Shown here piece by piece: positions 26,601 to 34,450 of a stretch of 64,000 bases of DNA. Position 1 is the first letter of the stretch; the number at the start of each line of letters is the position of its first letter. This stretch comes from an uncultured Clostridia bacterium. Its GTDB lineage: Bacteria > Bacillota > Clostridia > Peptostreptococcales > Anaerovoracaceae. The translations under genes and the position numbers were made by a program. The notes under the pieces are model-generated. The model was not told where the DNA came from, made no database searches, and saw nothing but the letters and a program-made list of their open reading frames with translations. The stretch spans positions 62,001-126,000 of the forward strand of contig CALIYX010000023.1 in assembly GCA_938049335.1 (NCBI GenBank), read 5' to 3'.

Positions 26601-27362
26601 AACTGTGAATATGACACAGCAAAGGCATTTGAAGCTGCAGGAGCAGAACCTGAAATCTTTATAATCAAGAATCTAAGTGCAGAACATGTAATGCGTTCAG
26701 TAGAAGATTTCGCTGAGAAAGTAAAGAAGTCACAGATGATATTCATACCTGGAGGATTCTCAGGCGGTGATGAACCTGATGGTTCAGGTAAGTTTATAAC
26801 TGCATTCTTCAGAAACCCAGAAATTAAGGATGCTGTTACTGAACTGCTAGACAAGAGAGAAGGTTTAATGGCAGGTATATGCAATGGATTTCAGGCACTG
26901 ATTAAACTCGGACTTGTTCCATATGGTAAAATATGCGATGTAGATGCTGATTTTCCAACACTTACATTCAATGAGATAGCTAGACACCAGTCAAAGCTAA
27001 TACGCACAAGAGTTGCATCAAATAAGTCTCCTTGGATGTCAAAAACAAAGCCTGGCGACATATTCACAACTCCAATTTCACATGGAGAAGGAAGATTTAT
27101 AGCTAGTAATGAACTAATAAAGCAGCTTGCTGAAAATGGACAGATATTGACGCAGTATGTTGATTTAGACGGAAATGTTAGTGCAGATATTCAGTTCAAT
27201 CCTAATGGCTCATATCAATCTATTGAAGGTATAACATCTCCAGATGGTAGGGTATTTGGAAAGATGGCTCATTCAGAGCGTATCGGAAAAGATCTCTATA
27301 AGAATGTTTTAGGAAACTTCGATATGAGAATGTTTGAGTCAGCAGTTGAATACTTTAAATAA
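23661..27362 (+). CDS. purL: Phosphoribosylformylglycinamidine synthase, single-chain large form
   Basis: 1233 residues, the long form in which synthase and glutaminase are one chain, as in Proteobacteria and many Clostridia, unlike the split PurL/PurQ/PurS of Bacillus. YWSDHCRHTTFNT and FKNETHNHPTEIEPFGGAATCIGG mark the synthase; the C-terminal amidotransferase domain (about 970-1233) has FPGTNCEYDT, IPGGFSGGDE and the nucleophile Cys in AGICNGFQALIKLG. Last gene of the operon; a terminator follows. Confidence 0.97.
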   Translation: MVYRVYVEKKNEFAHEAESLRSELVDILQLKSVEQVRVVNRYDVEGCSKEIFDGAINTVFSEPQVDTASSKLCYGNDESVFAVEFLPGQFDQRANSASECIQITSKGERPLVRSAKVYIIKGKLSEAELDKIKSYVINPVESRLASMDEFETLKVVYEIPTEVEVLDGFIDMNRNDLMDFIRQNGLAMDIADLEMCRKYFESEKRNPTVTEIKVIDTYWSDHCRHTTFNTTIDSIKFEDGDAETTYADYIETRKELGRTKPITLMDMGTIAAKYLKSKGLLSKLDESEEINACTVKIDVEIDGRTEKWLLLFKNETHNHPTEIEPFGGAATCIGGAIRDPLSGRSYVYSAMRVTGAADPLQPIEKTIKGKLPQRKIVTTAAAGYSSYGNQIGLATGMVDELYHPGYAAKRMEIGAVIAAAPAENVRRERPAPGDLVILLGGKTGRDGCGGATGSSKSHTENSLESCGAEVQKGNAPEERKLQRLFRNAEASKLIKRCNDFGAGGVSVAIGELADGLDINLNNVPKKYDGLDGTELAISESQERMAVVVDKADAKRFCDLAEQENLEASIVAEVTEEPYLKINWNGKSIVNISREFLDTNGAEKHIDITVPPQKKIVFEHADDFETAYKELLGDLNICSKRGLSERFDSTIGAGSVLMPFGGKRQRTPIQAMVNLISTEKSFSNTCSLMSWGFNPKISEASPYKGAYLAVVESVSKLIATGASIDDTYLSFQEYFEKLGLDGSRWGKPLAALLGSFAAQKNLGIAAIGGKDSMSGSFEDLDVPPTLVSFAVTTENTNKIVSPEFKGENHKVVLLSPCCGYNALPNGESLKNIYSQVNALMREGKVLSAYTPCMGGVAEAIFKMCIGNGLGFKYADGFDLEQMFSYKYGSFVLELANGAGIPENAVLIGETTAENKLSWKDKVLTFDELESIYEGKLEPIYPCNIEPKEQKLETFSYSVGERTHKNMGIAKPKVLIPVFPGTNCEYDTAKAFEAAGAEPEIFIIKNLSAEHVMRSVEDFAEKVKKSQMIFIPGGFSGGDEPDGSGKFITAFFRNPEIKDAVTELLDKREGLMAGICNGFQALIKLGLVPYGKICDVDADFPTLTFNEIARHQSKLIRTRVASNKSPWMSKTKPGDIFTTPISHGEGRFIASNELIKQLAENGQILTQYVDLDGNVSADIQFNPNGSYQSIEGITSPDGRVFGKMAHSERIGKDLYKNVLGNFDMRMFESAVEYFK

Positions 27363-27431
27363 AATTTTTATAAATCAAAAGGAATAAATTCAATTCATAT
27401 ATAATCACAAACATATAAATTTCTACCATAG

Positions 27432-27466
27432 AGAAAGCCTTAGCAATAGGGCTTTCTTTATTTTGT
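27432..27466 (+). terminator. Terminator of the purine operon
   Basis: AGAAAGCC (27432-27439), 10-nt loop, GGCTTTCT (27450-27457), tail TTATTTTG. Fits the end of the purE-purL transcript 70 nt after the purL stop. Confidence 0.85.
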
Positions 27467-27517
27467 TAAAACTCAGACGCCGTAGTAGCATGCTTAATTA
27501 TAAAAGGGACTAGATAT

Positions 27518-27551
27518 ATCTATTCCTAAAATCATAATTTACGGAATAGAT
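27518..27551. other. dif-like inverted repeat, candidate Xer recombination site
   Basis: Perfect 9-bp arms ATCTATTCC (27518-27526) and GGAATAGAT (27543-27551) flank TAAAATCATAATTTAC. The site lies in the gap where + and - gene blocks converge and 2.9 kb from a XerS-like recombinase gene. From memory, streptococcal difSL also has outer ..TTCC/GGAA.. arms and the core AAAACTATAATTTTC; this core AAAATCATAATTTAC agrees at 12 of 15 positions. No alignment was run. Confidence 0.5.
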
Positions 27552-27638
27552 TAAGATATGTTTTTAAATATGGACTGCTTTGGCATCTTTACATCACCTG
27601 AGCCCATATTCTATGCTTTTATCTATATTAATCAAAAT

Positions 27639-27658
27639 GAGATACATTACTGTATCTC
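27639..27658 (-). terminator. Hairpin, possible minus-strand terminator
   Basis: GAGATACA (27639-27646), loop TTAC, TGTATCTC (27651-27658). On the minus strand the stem is followed by ATTTTGATT, a modest T-rich tail, so it could stop transcripts coming from the yneA-like gene about 330 nt upstream. Confidence 0.4.
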
Positions 27659-27992
27659 ACTTCGTCTTGTAAAGAAATATATTTGCAAGTGTGGTTCTCT
27701 ACCTTATTGATATTATTGCTAGCCTTATACTTTATAATACCAGGATATTTATATATCCATATGGTTTCTGTGCTCATTTGATTAATGCCTGTAATAGATT
27801 TAGGCTTACTGTTCATCTGAGTATCTTGCTAACCTTTAAATCTTGTATTTATAGTAGCATATCCCTTATTTGCTGAGTTTAAGGAATATAGTCGTTTTTA
27901 GACGTTTTTCTTAAGGTATAAAGATATACCCTTATTAATTAAAATCGCTTAAAACGCAAATTAGGACCTCGTTATTTTACTCTTATTTAGCC

Positions 27993-28292
27993 TTAAGCTG
28001 GAATCATTAGTTTCTGACCGGCTGTGAGAGTATCAGCAGAAACATTGTTTAATTTCTTGATCTCGTAGATAAATTTGCGAATATCTTTGGAATCGTCAAT
28101 ATGTTTCTCAGCGATACTCCAAAGTGTATCACCAGGCTGAACGGTAACTGTCTCATAAACATTTGCTGATGAACCGCTAGCATTGATTGCGCCAGTGATT
28201 GTACTAAATGCACTCATGACTAATAAAATAAGTACGACTGTAAAAATTATGAATCTGTTCTTATGCTTTACTCTATATTTGTTAAACATCAT
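27993..28292 (-). CDS. yneA: YneA-like SOS cell-division inhibitor (membrane anchor plus LysM)
   Basis: 99 residues: a short basic start, one membrane segment (about 13-35, IIFTVVLILLVMSAFSTI) and one LysM domain (about 46-98, VTVQPGDTLWSIAEKH then NNVSADTLTAGQKLMIPA). This size and layout match YneA of Bacillus, which delays septation during DNA damage and is anchored outside the membrane. Support for an SOS role comes from three LexA-like boxes over its promoter. GGAGG lies 5 nt before the first ATG. lexA itself is not beside it, unlike in Bacillus. A general LysM protein is the alternative. Confidence 0.75.
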   Translation of the reverse strand: MMFNKYRVKHKNRFIIFTVVLILLVMSAFSTITGAINASGSSANVYETVTVQPGDTLWSIAEKHIDDSKDIRKFIYEIKKLNNVSADTLTAGQKLMIPA

Positions 28293-28311
28293 CTATACCT
28301 CCATAGAAAAC

Positions 28312-28381
28312 GAATATTTGTTTGTTTTCTATATAATATCAGAATGAATGTTCGTTGTCAATATAAAAAGAACAAATGTTT
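28312..28381 (-). promoter_or_regulatory. Three LexA-like operators around the yneA promoter
   Basis: Given on the + strand against GAAC-N4-GTTC: box A GAAC-AAAT-GTTT (28370-28381), upstream of -35; box B GAAT-GAAT-GTTC (28342-28353), between -35 and -10; box C GAAT-ATTT-GTTT (28312-28323), downstream of -10. A and B have one mismatch, C two. Box centres are 28 and 30 bp apart. Contrast the single perfect box at recA. Confidence 0.7.
28333..28361 (-). promoter_or_regulatory. yneA promoter, consensus sigma-A
   Basis: On the minus strand TTGACA (28361-28356), exactly 17 nt, TATTAT (28338-28333). The spacer contains LexA-like box B, so repressor and RNA polymerase would compete directly. Confidence 0.85.
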
Positions 28382-28389
28382 ATATGTTT

Positions 28390-29103
28390 TTATTTTGATA
28401 CTTTCTTATAAAGATTCTCCATATAGCCTGAGATTATCTTTCGTTTGAGAATGCAAAGCCCTGAGATTACAAGTACTACAGCAATTACTATTGCAAGTGC
28501 TGTATAGTTCTTAGAATAATATAAGGTCCCTACTAGAATGCTAATACTCATAGCCGGAATTCTTCCAAGTAATGAAAAAAGAACAAATGGTTTGAAATTC
28601 ATATTTGATATTCCAGCTATATACCCTACTATATCTTTAGGGAAGCCTGGGATTAAATAGATTAAAAATACAATGGTATAGCCTTTTTGGCTATTTAAAT
28701 GATCAAGATAGCTCTCTATTTTATGATTTTTAAATAGAACTTTAATAGATTCCCTTCCGAGTATCTTTGCTAGATAAAATGAAATAAAAGAGCCGATAAA
28801 CGAACCTATAACTGAAAATAGCAGAGTTTTAGGAAAGCCAAACATATATCCTGCAGCAATTTGGAAGAATTGACCTGGGATAACGCTAATAACTATCTGA
28901 GCAACTTGAATTCCAATGTAAAAGAGCGCAGTCTTTGAGCGATGCGCATTTAAAAATGCAGTTACATCGCTGAGACTTTTGAAGCTTCTAAGCATATCCT
29001 TTTGAAATATAAAAAGATATAGTGGAATTGCTATTACAATACCGAGCAGAAGTATAAGCTTTAAAATGGCTATAATTTTGTTTATCTTATCTTTTTTGTT
29101 CAT
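28390..29103 (-). CDS. TVP38/TMEM64 (VTT domain) membrane protein
   Basis: 237 residues with about five or six hydrophobic segments. The VTT core is visible: VISVIPGQFFQIAAGYMFGFPKTLLFSVIGSFIGSF-type pattern with glycines and the LIYLIPGFPKDIVGYIAG motif, then FVLFSLLGRIPAMSIS. Bacterial relatives (DedA/YdjX type) are linked to lipid scrambling and envelope homeostasis. Its start overlaps the last base of the preceding PLP-enzyme gene, so it ends the mutS-mutL-miaA transcript. Specific substrate unknown. Confidence 0.88.
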   Translation of the reverse strand: MNKKDKINKIIAILKLILLLGIVIAIPLYLFIFQKDMLRSFKSLSDVTAFLNAHRSKTALFYIGIQVAQIVISVIPGQFFQIAAGYMFGFPKTLLFSVIGSFIGSFISFYLAKILGRESIKVLFKNHKIESYLDHLNSQKGYTIVFLIYLIPGFPKDIVGYIAGISNMNFKPFVLFSLLGRIPAMSISILVGTLYYSKNYTALAIVIAVVLVISGLCILKRKIISGYMENLYKKVSK

Positions 29104-30398
29104 TATAAATTAAGTAATCCTTTTTTGTACATGCTATCAGTGGCTTTTAGGATTCCAAACCTTGCATGCTCATATGTGAGTCCACCCTGGAAATACACGT
29201 TATAAGGCTCTCTAATAGGTGCATCAGCGCTCAGCTCTATGGAAGAACCCTGAACAAAGGCTCCTGCTGCCATGATAACCTTGTCCTCATATCCTGGCAT
29301 ATCCCATGGAAGTGGTACAACGTGTGAATCTATAGGTGCTGCAGCCTGTATTCCTTGGCAGAATGCAACTACTCCTTCTTCGCTTCTGAGACATATAGCT
29401 TGTATGATATCATTTCTCTTAACGCTTGAATCTGGGCATACATCAAAGCCTAGCTTTTCAAAGACCTTGGCGCAAAGCATAGCTGCTTTAACAGCTGAAT
29501 TTACAACTCTTGGAGCTAGGAACATACCTTGAAGCACGCTTCTTGTCTGTCCAAATGTAAGTCCACATTCAGAGCCAATTCCGGGGCATGTGAGTCTATA
29601 TGCGATTCTATCGATGATTTTCTTGCTTGCGCATACATAACCGCCAGAAAGTGCAAGTCCGCCTCCAGGGTTTTTTATCAAAGATCCTGCAATTACATCA
29701 ACACCTATATCAGTAGGCTCTATATCCTTTACAAATTCGCCATAGCAGTTGTCTGCCATGACTAGAATTTCAGGGTTTATGCTATGAACTAAATCAGCGA
29801 CTTCCTTCATTTGATCTAGCTCTATAGATTTTCTCCAGCTATATCCCGTTGAGCGCTGCATGCAGACAAGTTTGGTTTTATCTGTAATTACAGAGCGTAG
29901 AGTTTCCATATCAATTTTATTGTCAACACATAGCTCGACCTGCTTATATTTGATTCCGTATTCAATTAAAGATCCCATACCTGAGCCTCTAATTCCGATT
30001 ACTTCTTCGAGTGTGTCGTATGGACCGCCAGTACAGTAAATCATTTCATCTCCAGGCCTTAGGATGCCAAACAGCGTAACTGCAAGAGCATGTGTTCCGT
30101 TGACCATCTGGGTTCTAACAAGAGCGCTTTCTGTATGGAAGATGTCAGCATATACTCTTTCAACTGCATCACGGCCTATATCATCGTATCCGTAGCCTGT
30201 GTTCCAATTGAAATGATTATCTGATATTCTGTTTTTCTGAAAGGCATTAAGAACCTTTAGCTGGTTGTATTCTGTGATTTCATCAAGTTCATCAAATTGA
30301 TATTTGAGCTCATCCTCACATTCTTTAACGAAATCTATTACATTTTCGTCTATTTTAAAGTTATCTATTAGAAAATCTTTTGTTGTTTTTGTGTTCAT
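29103..30398 (-). CDS. PLP enzyme of the YnbB / methionine gamma-lyase-like (aluminum resistance) family
   Basis: 431 residues. The YnbB family pattern is clear: VNGTHALAVTLFGILRPGDEM, TGGPYDTLEEVIGIRG, VMADNCYGEFV and the PLP lysine in GSLIKNPGGGLALSGGYV. Annotated in databases as methionine gamma-lyase family or aluminum resistance protein; its reaction is not firmly known. In Bacillus ynbB follows miaA and hfq, and here it follows miaA and a recombinase gene, so the neighbourhood supports the call. No hfq was seen. Confidence 0.9.
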   Translation of the reverse strand: MNTKTTKDFLIDNFKIDENVIDFVKECEDELKYQFDELDEITEYNQLKVLNAFQKNRISDNHFNWNTGYGYDDIGRDAVERVYADIFHTESALVRTQMVNGTHALAVTLFGILRPGDEMIYCTGGPYDTLEEVIGIRGSGMGSLIEYGIKYKQVELCVDNKIDMETLRSVITDKTKLVCMQRSTGYSWRKSIELDQMKEVADLVHSINPEILVMADNCYGEFVKDIEPTDIGVDVIAGSLIKNPGGGLALSGGYVCASKKIIDRIAYRLTCPGIGSECGLTFGQTRSVLQGMFLAPRVVNSAVKAAMLCAKVFEKLGFDVCPDSSVKRNDIIQAICLRSEEGVVAFCQGIQAAAPIDSHVVPLPWDMPGYEDKVIMAAGAFVQGSSIELSADAPIREPYNVYFQGGLTYEHARFGILKATDSMYKKGLLNL

Positions 30399-30416
30399 TT
30401 TCTTACAATATTGTCC

Positions 30417-31574
30417 TTATTCGTTTTCGTTTTGATCTATGCTGCCTTCTTTTCGCTCTTCTTCCCATTCCATATCGTTTACAAGGTTTCTCTTAACATT
30501 CTTTTTGTGTTGTGCGTAAAGCTGGGTTGTAGTAACTTGCTCGTGATCTAAAAGAGCAGCTACATCGTAAATGGAATTCCCTCTTCCAATTAGGCTTGTT
30601 GCTGTAGTTGCCCTAAGCTTATGAGGGCTATATCCCCCATCTCTTGAAGTGTGCAGAGCTATTGATGTATATTTCTTTACAAGCTGTCTAAGCTGTCTTT
30701 CCGTCATACGCTTTCCTTGAAGCGATAGAAATAGAGCGGATTTGTGCTCTGGCATCAAAGTGTCTTCTTTAGGTCTTTCATTATCTATGTAATCGTGGAG
30801 ACAATCGCTAACCGAATTATTAAGCGGCATGGTGCTTTCCTTACCGCGTTTACGATAGATTATGAACTCTCCTCTATTGAAATTAAAGGAATCGATGTTC
30901 AGCTGCCAAAGCTCAGAAAGTCTAAGACCATAAGTGATGAAAAGCATCAAAATTGCCTTATCTCTCTTCTTTGTTTTCTTCCAAAAATTATATTCTTGCT
31001 TTGTTAGACCAGTGCCATTTGTCACAGCATCTAGCATTAGCATAACCTCATCGTCCTGAAGGGCTTTAATTTCCTTTTCTCCGGCTTTTTGCACCCTTAT
31101 AGGATCGAATCCATCTGTGATGTTCTTTGGGAGTATTTCATCTCTATAAAGCTGTTTGAACATAACCGATAGTGAAGATTTTTTTCTAGCCAAGGTTTTG
31201 TTGCTATTTTCATAAACATATGTATTTCCGCTTTCTTCATCAAAGATAGAATAATGGCGGCAGTAGTCTATGAATAGATTTATATCCATAGCCTTTAGCT
31301 CAGCAAGCTCACTTGCTTTGATATCGGCGACTTTTTCTGCACTAGTTAAATCGGTCTGATTGATAAGATACTCAAAGAAGAAGTTAATGTCTCTAAGGTA
31401 TGCAAGTCTTGTCATAGGAAGAACATTTCCTCTTAGATAGATGAAAAAACTGCGCATAAACCTAGGCATCAAAGCCTCAAATTCCTCGCATTTGCTGTAG
31501 ATTTCGGCCTCATGCATGACTATGTTATCTGGTTTATTGCTCTTGTTACTAATTATAAGCCTTTTTCCAGCCAT
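30417..31574 (-). CDS. Tyrosine recombinase, XerS-like
   Basis: 385 residues. N-terminal SAM-like core-binding part (about 30-160, ALMPRFMRSFFIYL then TRLAYLRDINFFFEYLI) and a catalytic domain with R218, K242 or K245, H318-x2-R321, H344 and nucleophile Y353 (TTTQLYAQH). The length and the LMP..Y....FF.YL pattern resemble single-recombinase XerS of streptococci more than paired XerC/XerD, and it has an extra ~25-residue start. It sits inside a housekeeping operon (overlapping miaA by 22 nt), not in a mobile element. A dif-like site lies 2.9 kb away. Confidence 0.88.
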   Translation of the reverse strand: MAGKRLIISNKSNKPDNIVMHEAEIYSKCEEFEALMPRFMRSFFIYLRGNVLPMTRLAYLRDINFFFEYLINQTDLTSAEKVADIKASELAELKAMDINLFIDYCRHYSIFDEESGNTYVYENSNKTLARKKSSLSVMFKQLYRDEILPKNITDGFDPIRVQKAGEKEIKALQDDEVMLMLDAVTNGTGLTKQEYNFWKKTKKRDKAILMLFITYGLRLSELWQLNIDSFNFNRGEFIIYRKRGKESTMPLNNSVSDCLHDYIDNERPKEDTLMPEHKSALFLSLQGKRMTERQLRQLVKKYTSIALHTSRDGGYSPHKLRATTATSLIGRGNSIYDVAALLDHEQVTTTQLYAQHKKNVKRNLVNDMEWEEERKEGSIDQNENE

Positions 31575-32479
31575 GTAATTATCTCCCTGATTAAATCTTT
31601 GTCTTCTTTTGATTCGGATAAATCAAACCACTTCATATCATCATAGCGTTTAAGCCATGTGATTTGCCTTTTGGCAAAGTGGCGCGTATTTTTTTTGATC
31701 GTGTCAATTGCTGTCTCTAAATCGTATTCTCCATCAAAATAAGCTAAAACTTCCTTATAGCCTATGCCCTTCATAGATATGTCTGACTCAGAAAGTCCCA
31801 TCTCACGAAGCATCTTAACCTCTTCAAATAGTCCCTCTTCTACAAGAACGTCAACTCTCCTGTTTATTCGATCATATAACTCTTCCCTGTCTCTTCTAAG
31901 GCCAATAAGTATGAATTCATATTTGTCGTTTAAACTAAGATCTTTAGCGAAATCTTTTAACTGTACGCCTGATTTTGCGCTCTCTATGGCTCTTACCACC
32001 CTTCTCACATTGTTAGGATGTATTCGCTTTGCAGAGCTAGGATCGCATTCCTGCAAAATAGCATGAAGTTCAAGATTTCCCTTTTCTTCAGCAATTTTAT
32101 AAAGCTCATCTCTGAGAGTGCTATCACTTGGTGCAGCAGCAAAATCAAGATCATAGAGCAAGGCATCAAGGTATAGTCCAGTTCCACCAGCAATGATGGG
32201 AAGCTTTCCTCTGCTAATAATGTCATCAATTGCGTCGTTTGCAAGCTCCTTATATTTTGCTACGCTAAACATCTCGCTAGGCTCAACGACACCAATAAGA
32301 TGATGTTTGACCTGATTTAGCTCATCAGAACTAGGTTTTGCACTACCGATGTCCATATATTTATATAGCTGCATGGAGTCGCACGAAACAATCTCGCCAT
32401 CAAATTTCTTTGCGATTTCAATCGAATATGCTGTTTTTCCAACGGCTGTAGGCCCACAAATTGCAACTATCTTGTTCAT
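31553..32479 (-). CDS. miaA: tRNA dimethylallyltransferase
   Basis: 308 residues. P-loop GPTAVGKTAYSIEIA, the DSMQLYKYMDIGSAKP site, GGTGLYLDALLYD and LRRDREELYDRINRRVD identify MiaA. It adds the isopentenyl group to A37 of tRNAs reading UNN codons; its substrate DMAPP comes from the MEP pathway whose first gene (dxs) is in the window. It lies 9 nt downstream of mutL. Confidence 0.97.
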   Translation of the reverse strand: MNKIVAICGPTAVGKTAYSIEIAKKFDGEIVSCDSMQLYKYMDIGSAKPSSDELNQVKHHLIGVVEPSEMFSVAKYKELANDAIDDIISRGKLPIIAGGTGLYLDALLYDLDFAAAPSDSTLRDELYKIAEEKGNLELHAILQECDPSSAKRIHPNNVRRVVRAIESAKSGVQLKDFAKDLSLNDKYEFILIGLRRDREELYDRINRRVDVLVEEGLFEEVKMLREMGLSESDISMKGIGYKEVLAYFDGEYDLETAIDTIKKNTRHFAKRQITWLKRYDDMKWFDLSESKEDKDLIREIITWLEKGL

Positions 32480-32488
32480 ATTTCCTCG

Positions 32489-34408
32489 TTAAACTATCCT
32501 CTTGAACATGCGTTCTATTTCTCTAATGCTGAATCTCACAAAAGTAGGTCTTCCATGCGGGCATGAAAACGGATTGCGACATTGCTTGAGTGACCTTAGA
32601 AGTTCCTCAGCCTCCTCATGCGATATCATGTCATGTGCTTTAATAGCGCTTTTGCACGATTTTGTAATTAGCTTATCTATTACAATCTTGTTATTAAGCT
32701 TTACTCCTTCAGCAAAGCTATCTATGAAGTCGTTAACGAAGCTTTCAGCTTCAGAAATAGTTACAAACTCGGGTATCTCCTTTACTATGTAGGTGTTTTC
32801 ACCAAAGCTTTCGATAAGATAGCCCATGGCACTTAGTGCACTTAGCCATTCCTCATCATCTGTAGTTAAAATGTTAGGCGCATCAAAGGTAAAAGGTAGT
32901 AGTAAAATTTGACTGTTTTTTTCGCTGCTGAAATACGCGTTTATAAATTTCTCGTAGTTTACACGCTCATGAGCAGCGTGCTGGTCAATCAAATAGAAAT
33001 TGTCATCATCGCTTGCACTTATGTAGGTACCAAAGATTATGTCTCCAAGTTTAAGATTATCAAAATCAAAAGGCGCCTTTGCACTGTAGTTCAAATCTGG
33101 CGTGCCAAAGCTGATCTTAGAACTATCTGAAGAGGATTTCAGCTCGGCTGATATAGGTTTTATTTCTGCTGAAAGAATTGATTCATCACTTACTTTCTTT
33201 TGATATTCATCTTCTCCATCTTTGATAACTGCATTAGAAACTTCGTTTGGAATAATAAACTTCGACTCAAAATCTCTTTTGGTTTGCAATAAATTTCTTA
33301 TGTTTATTTGTTCTGAGTCATCTTCTTTTTTCTTTGCTTTTTGACTTGCTTTGAATTCTACTTCTGGTGTATTTATTTTTTTCTCTGCTAGCTTGACAAG
33401 GCTATCCTTTGGCTCACTCATGGCCTGATTGCTTGCAAGTGCGTGAATAACAGCTTCACAAACAGCACTGCTGACAGCTACTTCATCGTCAAATCTGACC
33501 TCTTTTTTATTAGGATGTATGTTTACATCTAGCTTCTCGGGATCAACTTGAACAAAGATGAATGCTACTGGATAGCGTCCTTCAAAGAGCCTTTCCTTAT
33601 AGCCTGCACTAAGTCCCTTTTCTATAGTGCTGCTCTTTACAACTCTGCCGTTTACAAAGAAAAACTGACTTCTTCTGTTATTCTTTGATAGTGAAGGTTT
33701 AGAAATGTATACTTCTACGGAAATTCCATCTCTTTCAAAGTGAAGTTCTAGTAAATCCCTGAAATCTCTCTCCTTATAGACGGAAATAATCGTTTTGAGC
33801 CTTTCTCCTAGTCCAGGTGATACGAATATCGATTTTCCATTACTAACAAGGCTAAAGCGTATTTCTGGGCGTGTGAGAGCCATCCTAGATATGAGGTCTA
33901 CGACAAGTGAAGTCTCAGCGGATTCGCTCTTCATAAACTTGGCTCTAGCTGGCGTATTATAGAACAAATCAGTTACAATTATGCTAGTGCCTTCAGGGCA
34001 GCCCACAGCTGTTCTTGTTACTATTTCGCCACCGTGTATGACTATTTTTGTTCCAATTTTGGAATCCCTTGTTTTTGTAAGCATTTCCGTTCTTGTTACA
34101 GCTGCTATACTAGCCAGGGCTTCACCTCTAAATCCAAGTGTTTCTATGCGTCTTAAATCATCGGCCGTGCATATTTTACTAGTAGCATGTCTGAGAAATG
34201 CTTTTTCGGTATCTTCAAATTCAATTCCTGAGCCGTTATCTGTAACTCTAATGTATTCCTTGCCGCCACTACGTATTTCTACGGTAATTGAAGAGGCACC
34301 GGCATCTATAGAGTTTTCGGTGAGCTCTTTGATTATGGATACGGGTCTATCTACAACCTCGCCTGCTGCTATCTTATCGGCAACATTTTTAGTGAGTATA
34401 TTTATCAT
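32489..34408 (-). CDS. mutL: DNA mismatch repair endonuclease MutL
   Basis: 639 residues from the ATG at 34408 (AGAGGCGAAT before it); the longer frame from a TTG at 34441 adds 11 unlikely residues. GHKL ATPase motifs: KIAAGEVVDRP, ENSIDAGAS, DNGSGI, TLGFRGEAL. The C-terminal nuclease motif DQHAAHERVNYEKF (near residue 473) and CPHGRP (near 616) show it is the nicking type found in bacteria without MutH. About 150 residues between the domains are low-complexity linker. Confidence 0.96.
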   Translation of the reverse strand: MINILTKNVADKIAAGEVVDRPVSIIKELTENSIDAGASSITVEIRSGGKEYIRVTDNGSGIEFEDTEKAFLRHATSKICTADDLRRIETLGFRGEALASIAAVTRTEMLTKTRDSKIGTKIVIHGGEIVTRTAVGCPEGTSIIVTDLFYNTPARAKFMKSESAETSLVVDLISRMALTRPEIRFSLVSNGKSIFVSPGLGERLKTIISVYKERDFRDLLELHFERDGISVEVYISKPSLSKNNRRSQFFFVNGRVVKSSTIEKGLSAGYKERLFEGRYPVAFIFVQVDPEKLDVNIHPNKKEVRFDDEVAVSSAVCEAVIHALASNQAMSEPKDSLVKLAEKKINTPEVEFKASQKAKKKEDDSEQINIRNLLQTKRDFESKFIIPNEVSNAVIKDGEDEYQKKVSDESILSAEIKPISAELKSSSDSSKISFGTPDLNYSAKAPFDFDNLKLGDIIFGTYISASDDDNFYLIDQHAAHERVNYEKFINAYFSSEKNSQILLLPFTFDAPNILTTDDEEWLSALSAMGYLIESFGENTYIVKEIPEFVTISEAESFVNDFIDSFAEGVKLNNKIVIDKLITKSCKSAIKAHDMISHEEAEELLRSLKQCRNPFSCPHGRPTFVRFSIREIERMFKRIV

Positions 34409-34450
34409 ATTCGCCTCTGAATTTAATACTTTATTTATCAAATAATTATA

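Larger units (their letters stand above)
27467..27992. other. Gene-free convergent intergenic region
   Basis: No convincing gene in the ~630 bp between purL (+) and the yneA-like gene (-). Short frames of about 60 codons on both strands (27628-27816 and 27691-27876) lack ribosome-binding sites and recognisable motifs. The region holds the purL terminator, a dif-like inverted repeat (27518-27551), a hairpin at 27639-27658, and an imperfect stem AAGGTATA/TATACCCTT near 27915-27935. Confidence 0.7.

Noticed and set aside
27628..27876. Short open frames on both strands in the convergent gap
   Set aside because: About 60 codons each, no ribosome-binding site, no motif, overlapping each other on opposite strands.
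30417..31574. Phage or integrative-element integrase
   Set aside because: It overlaps miaA and lies 18 nt before a core metabolic gene in a conserved operon; no tRNA attachment site, phage genes or direct repeats were seen nearby.
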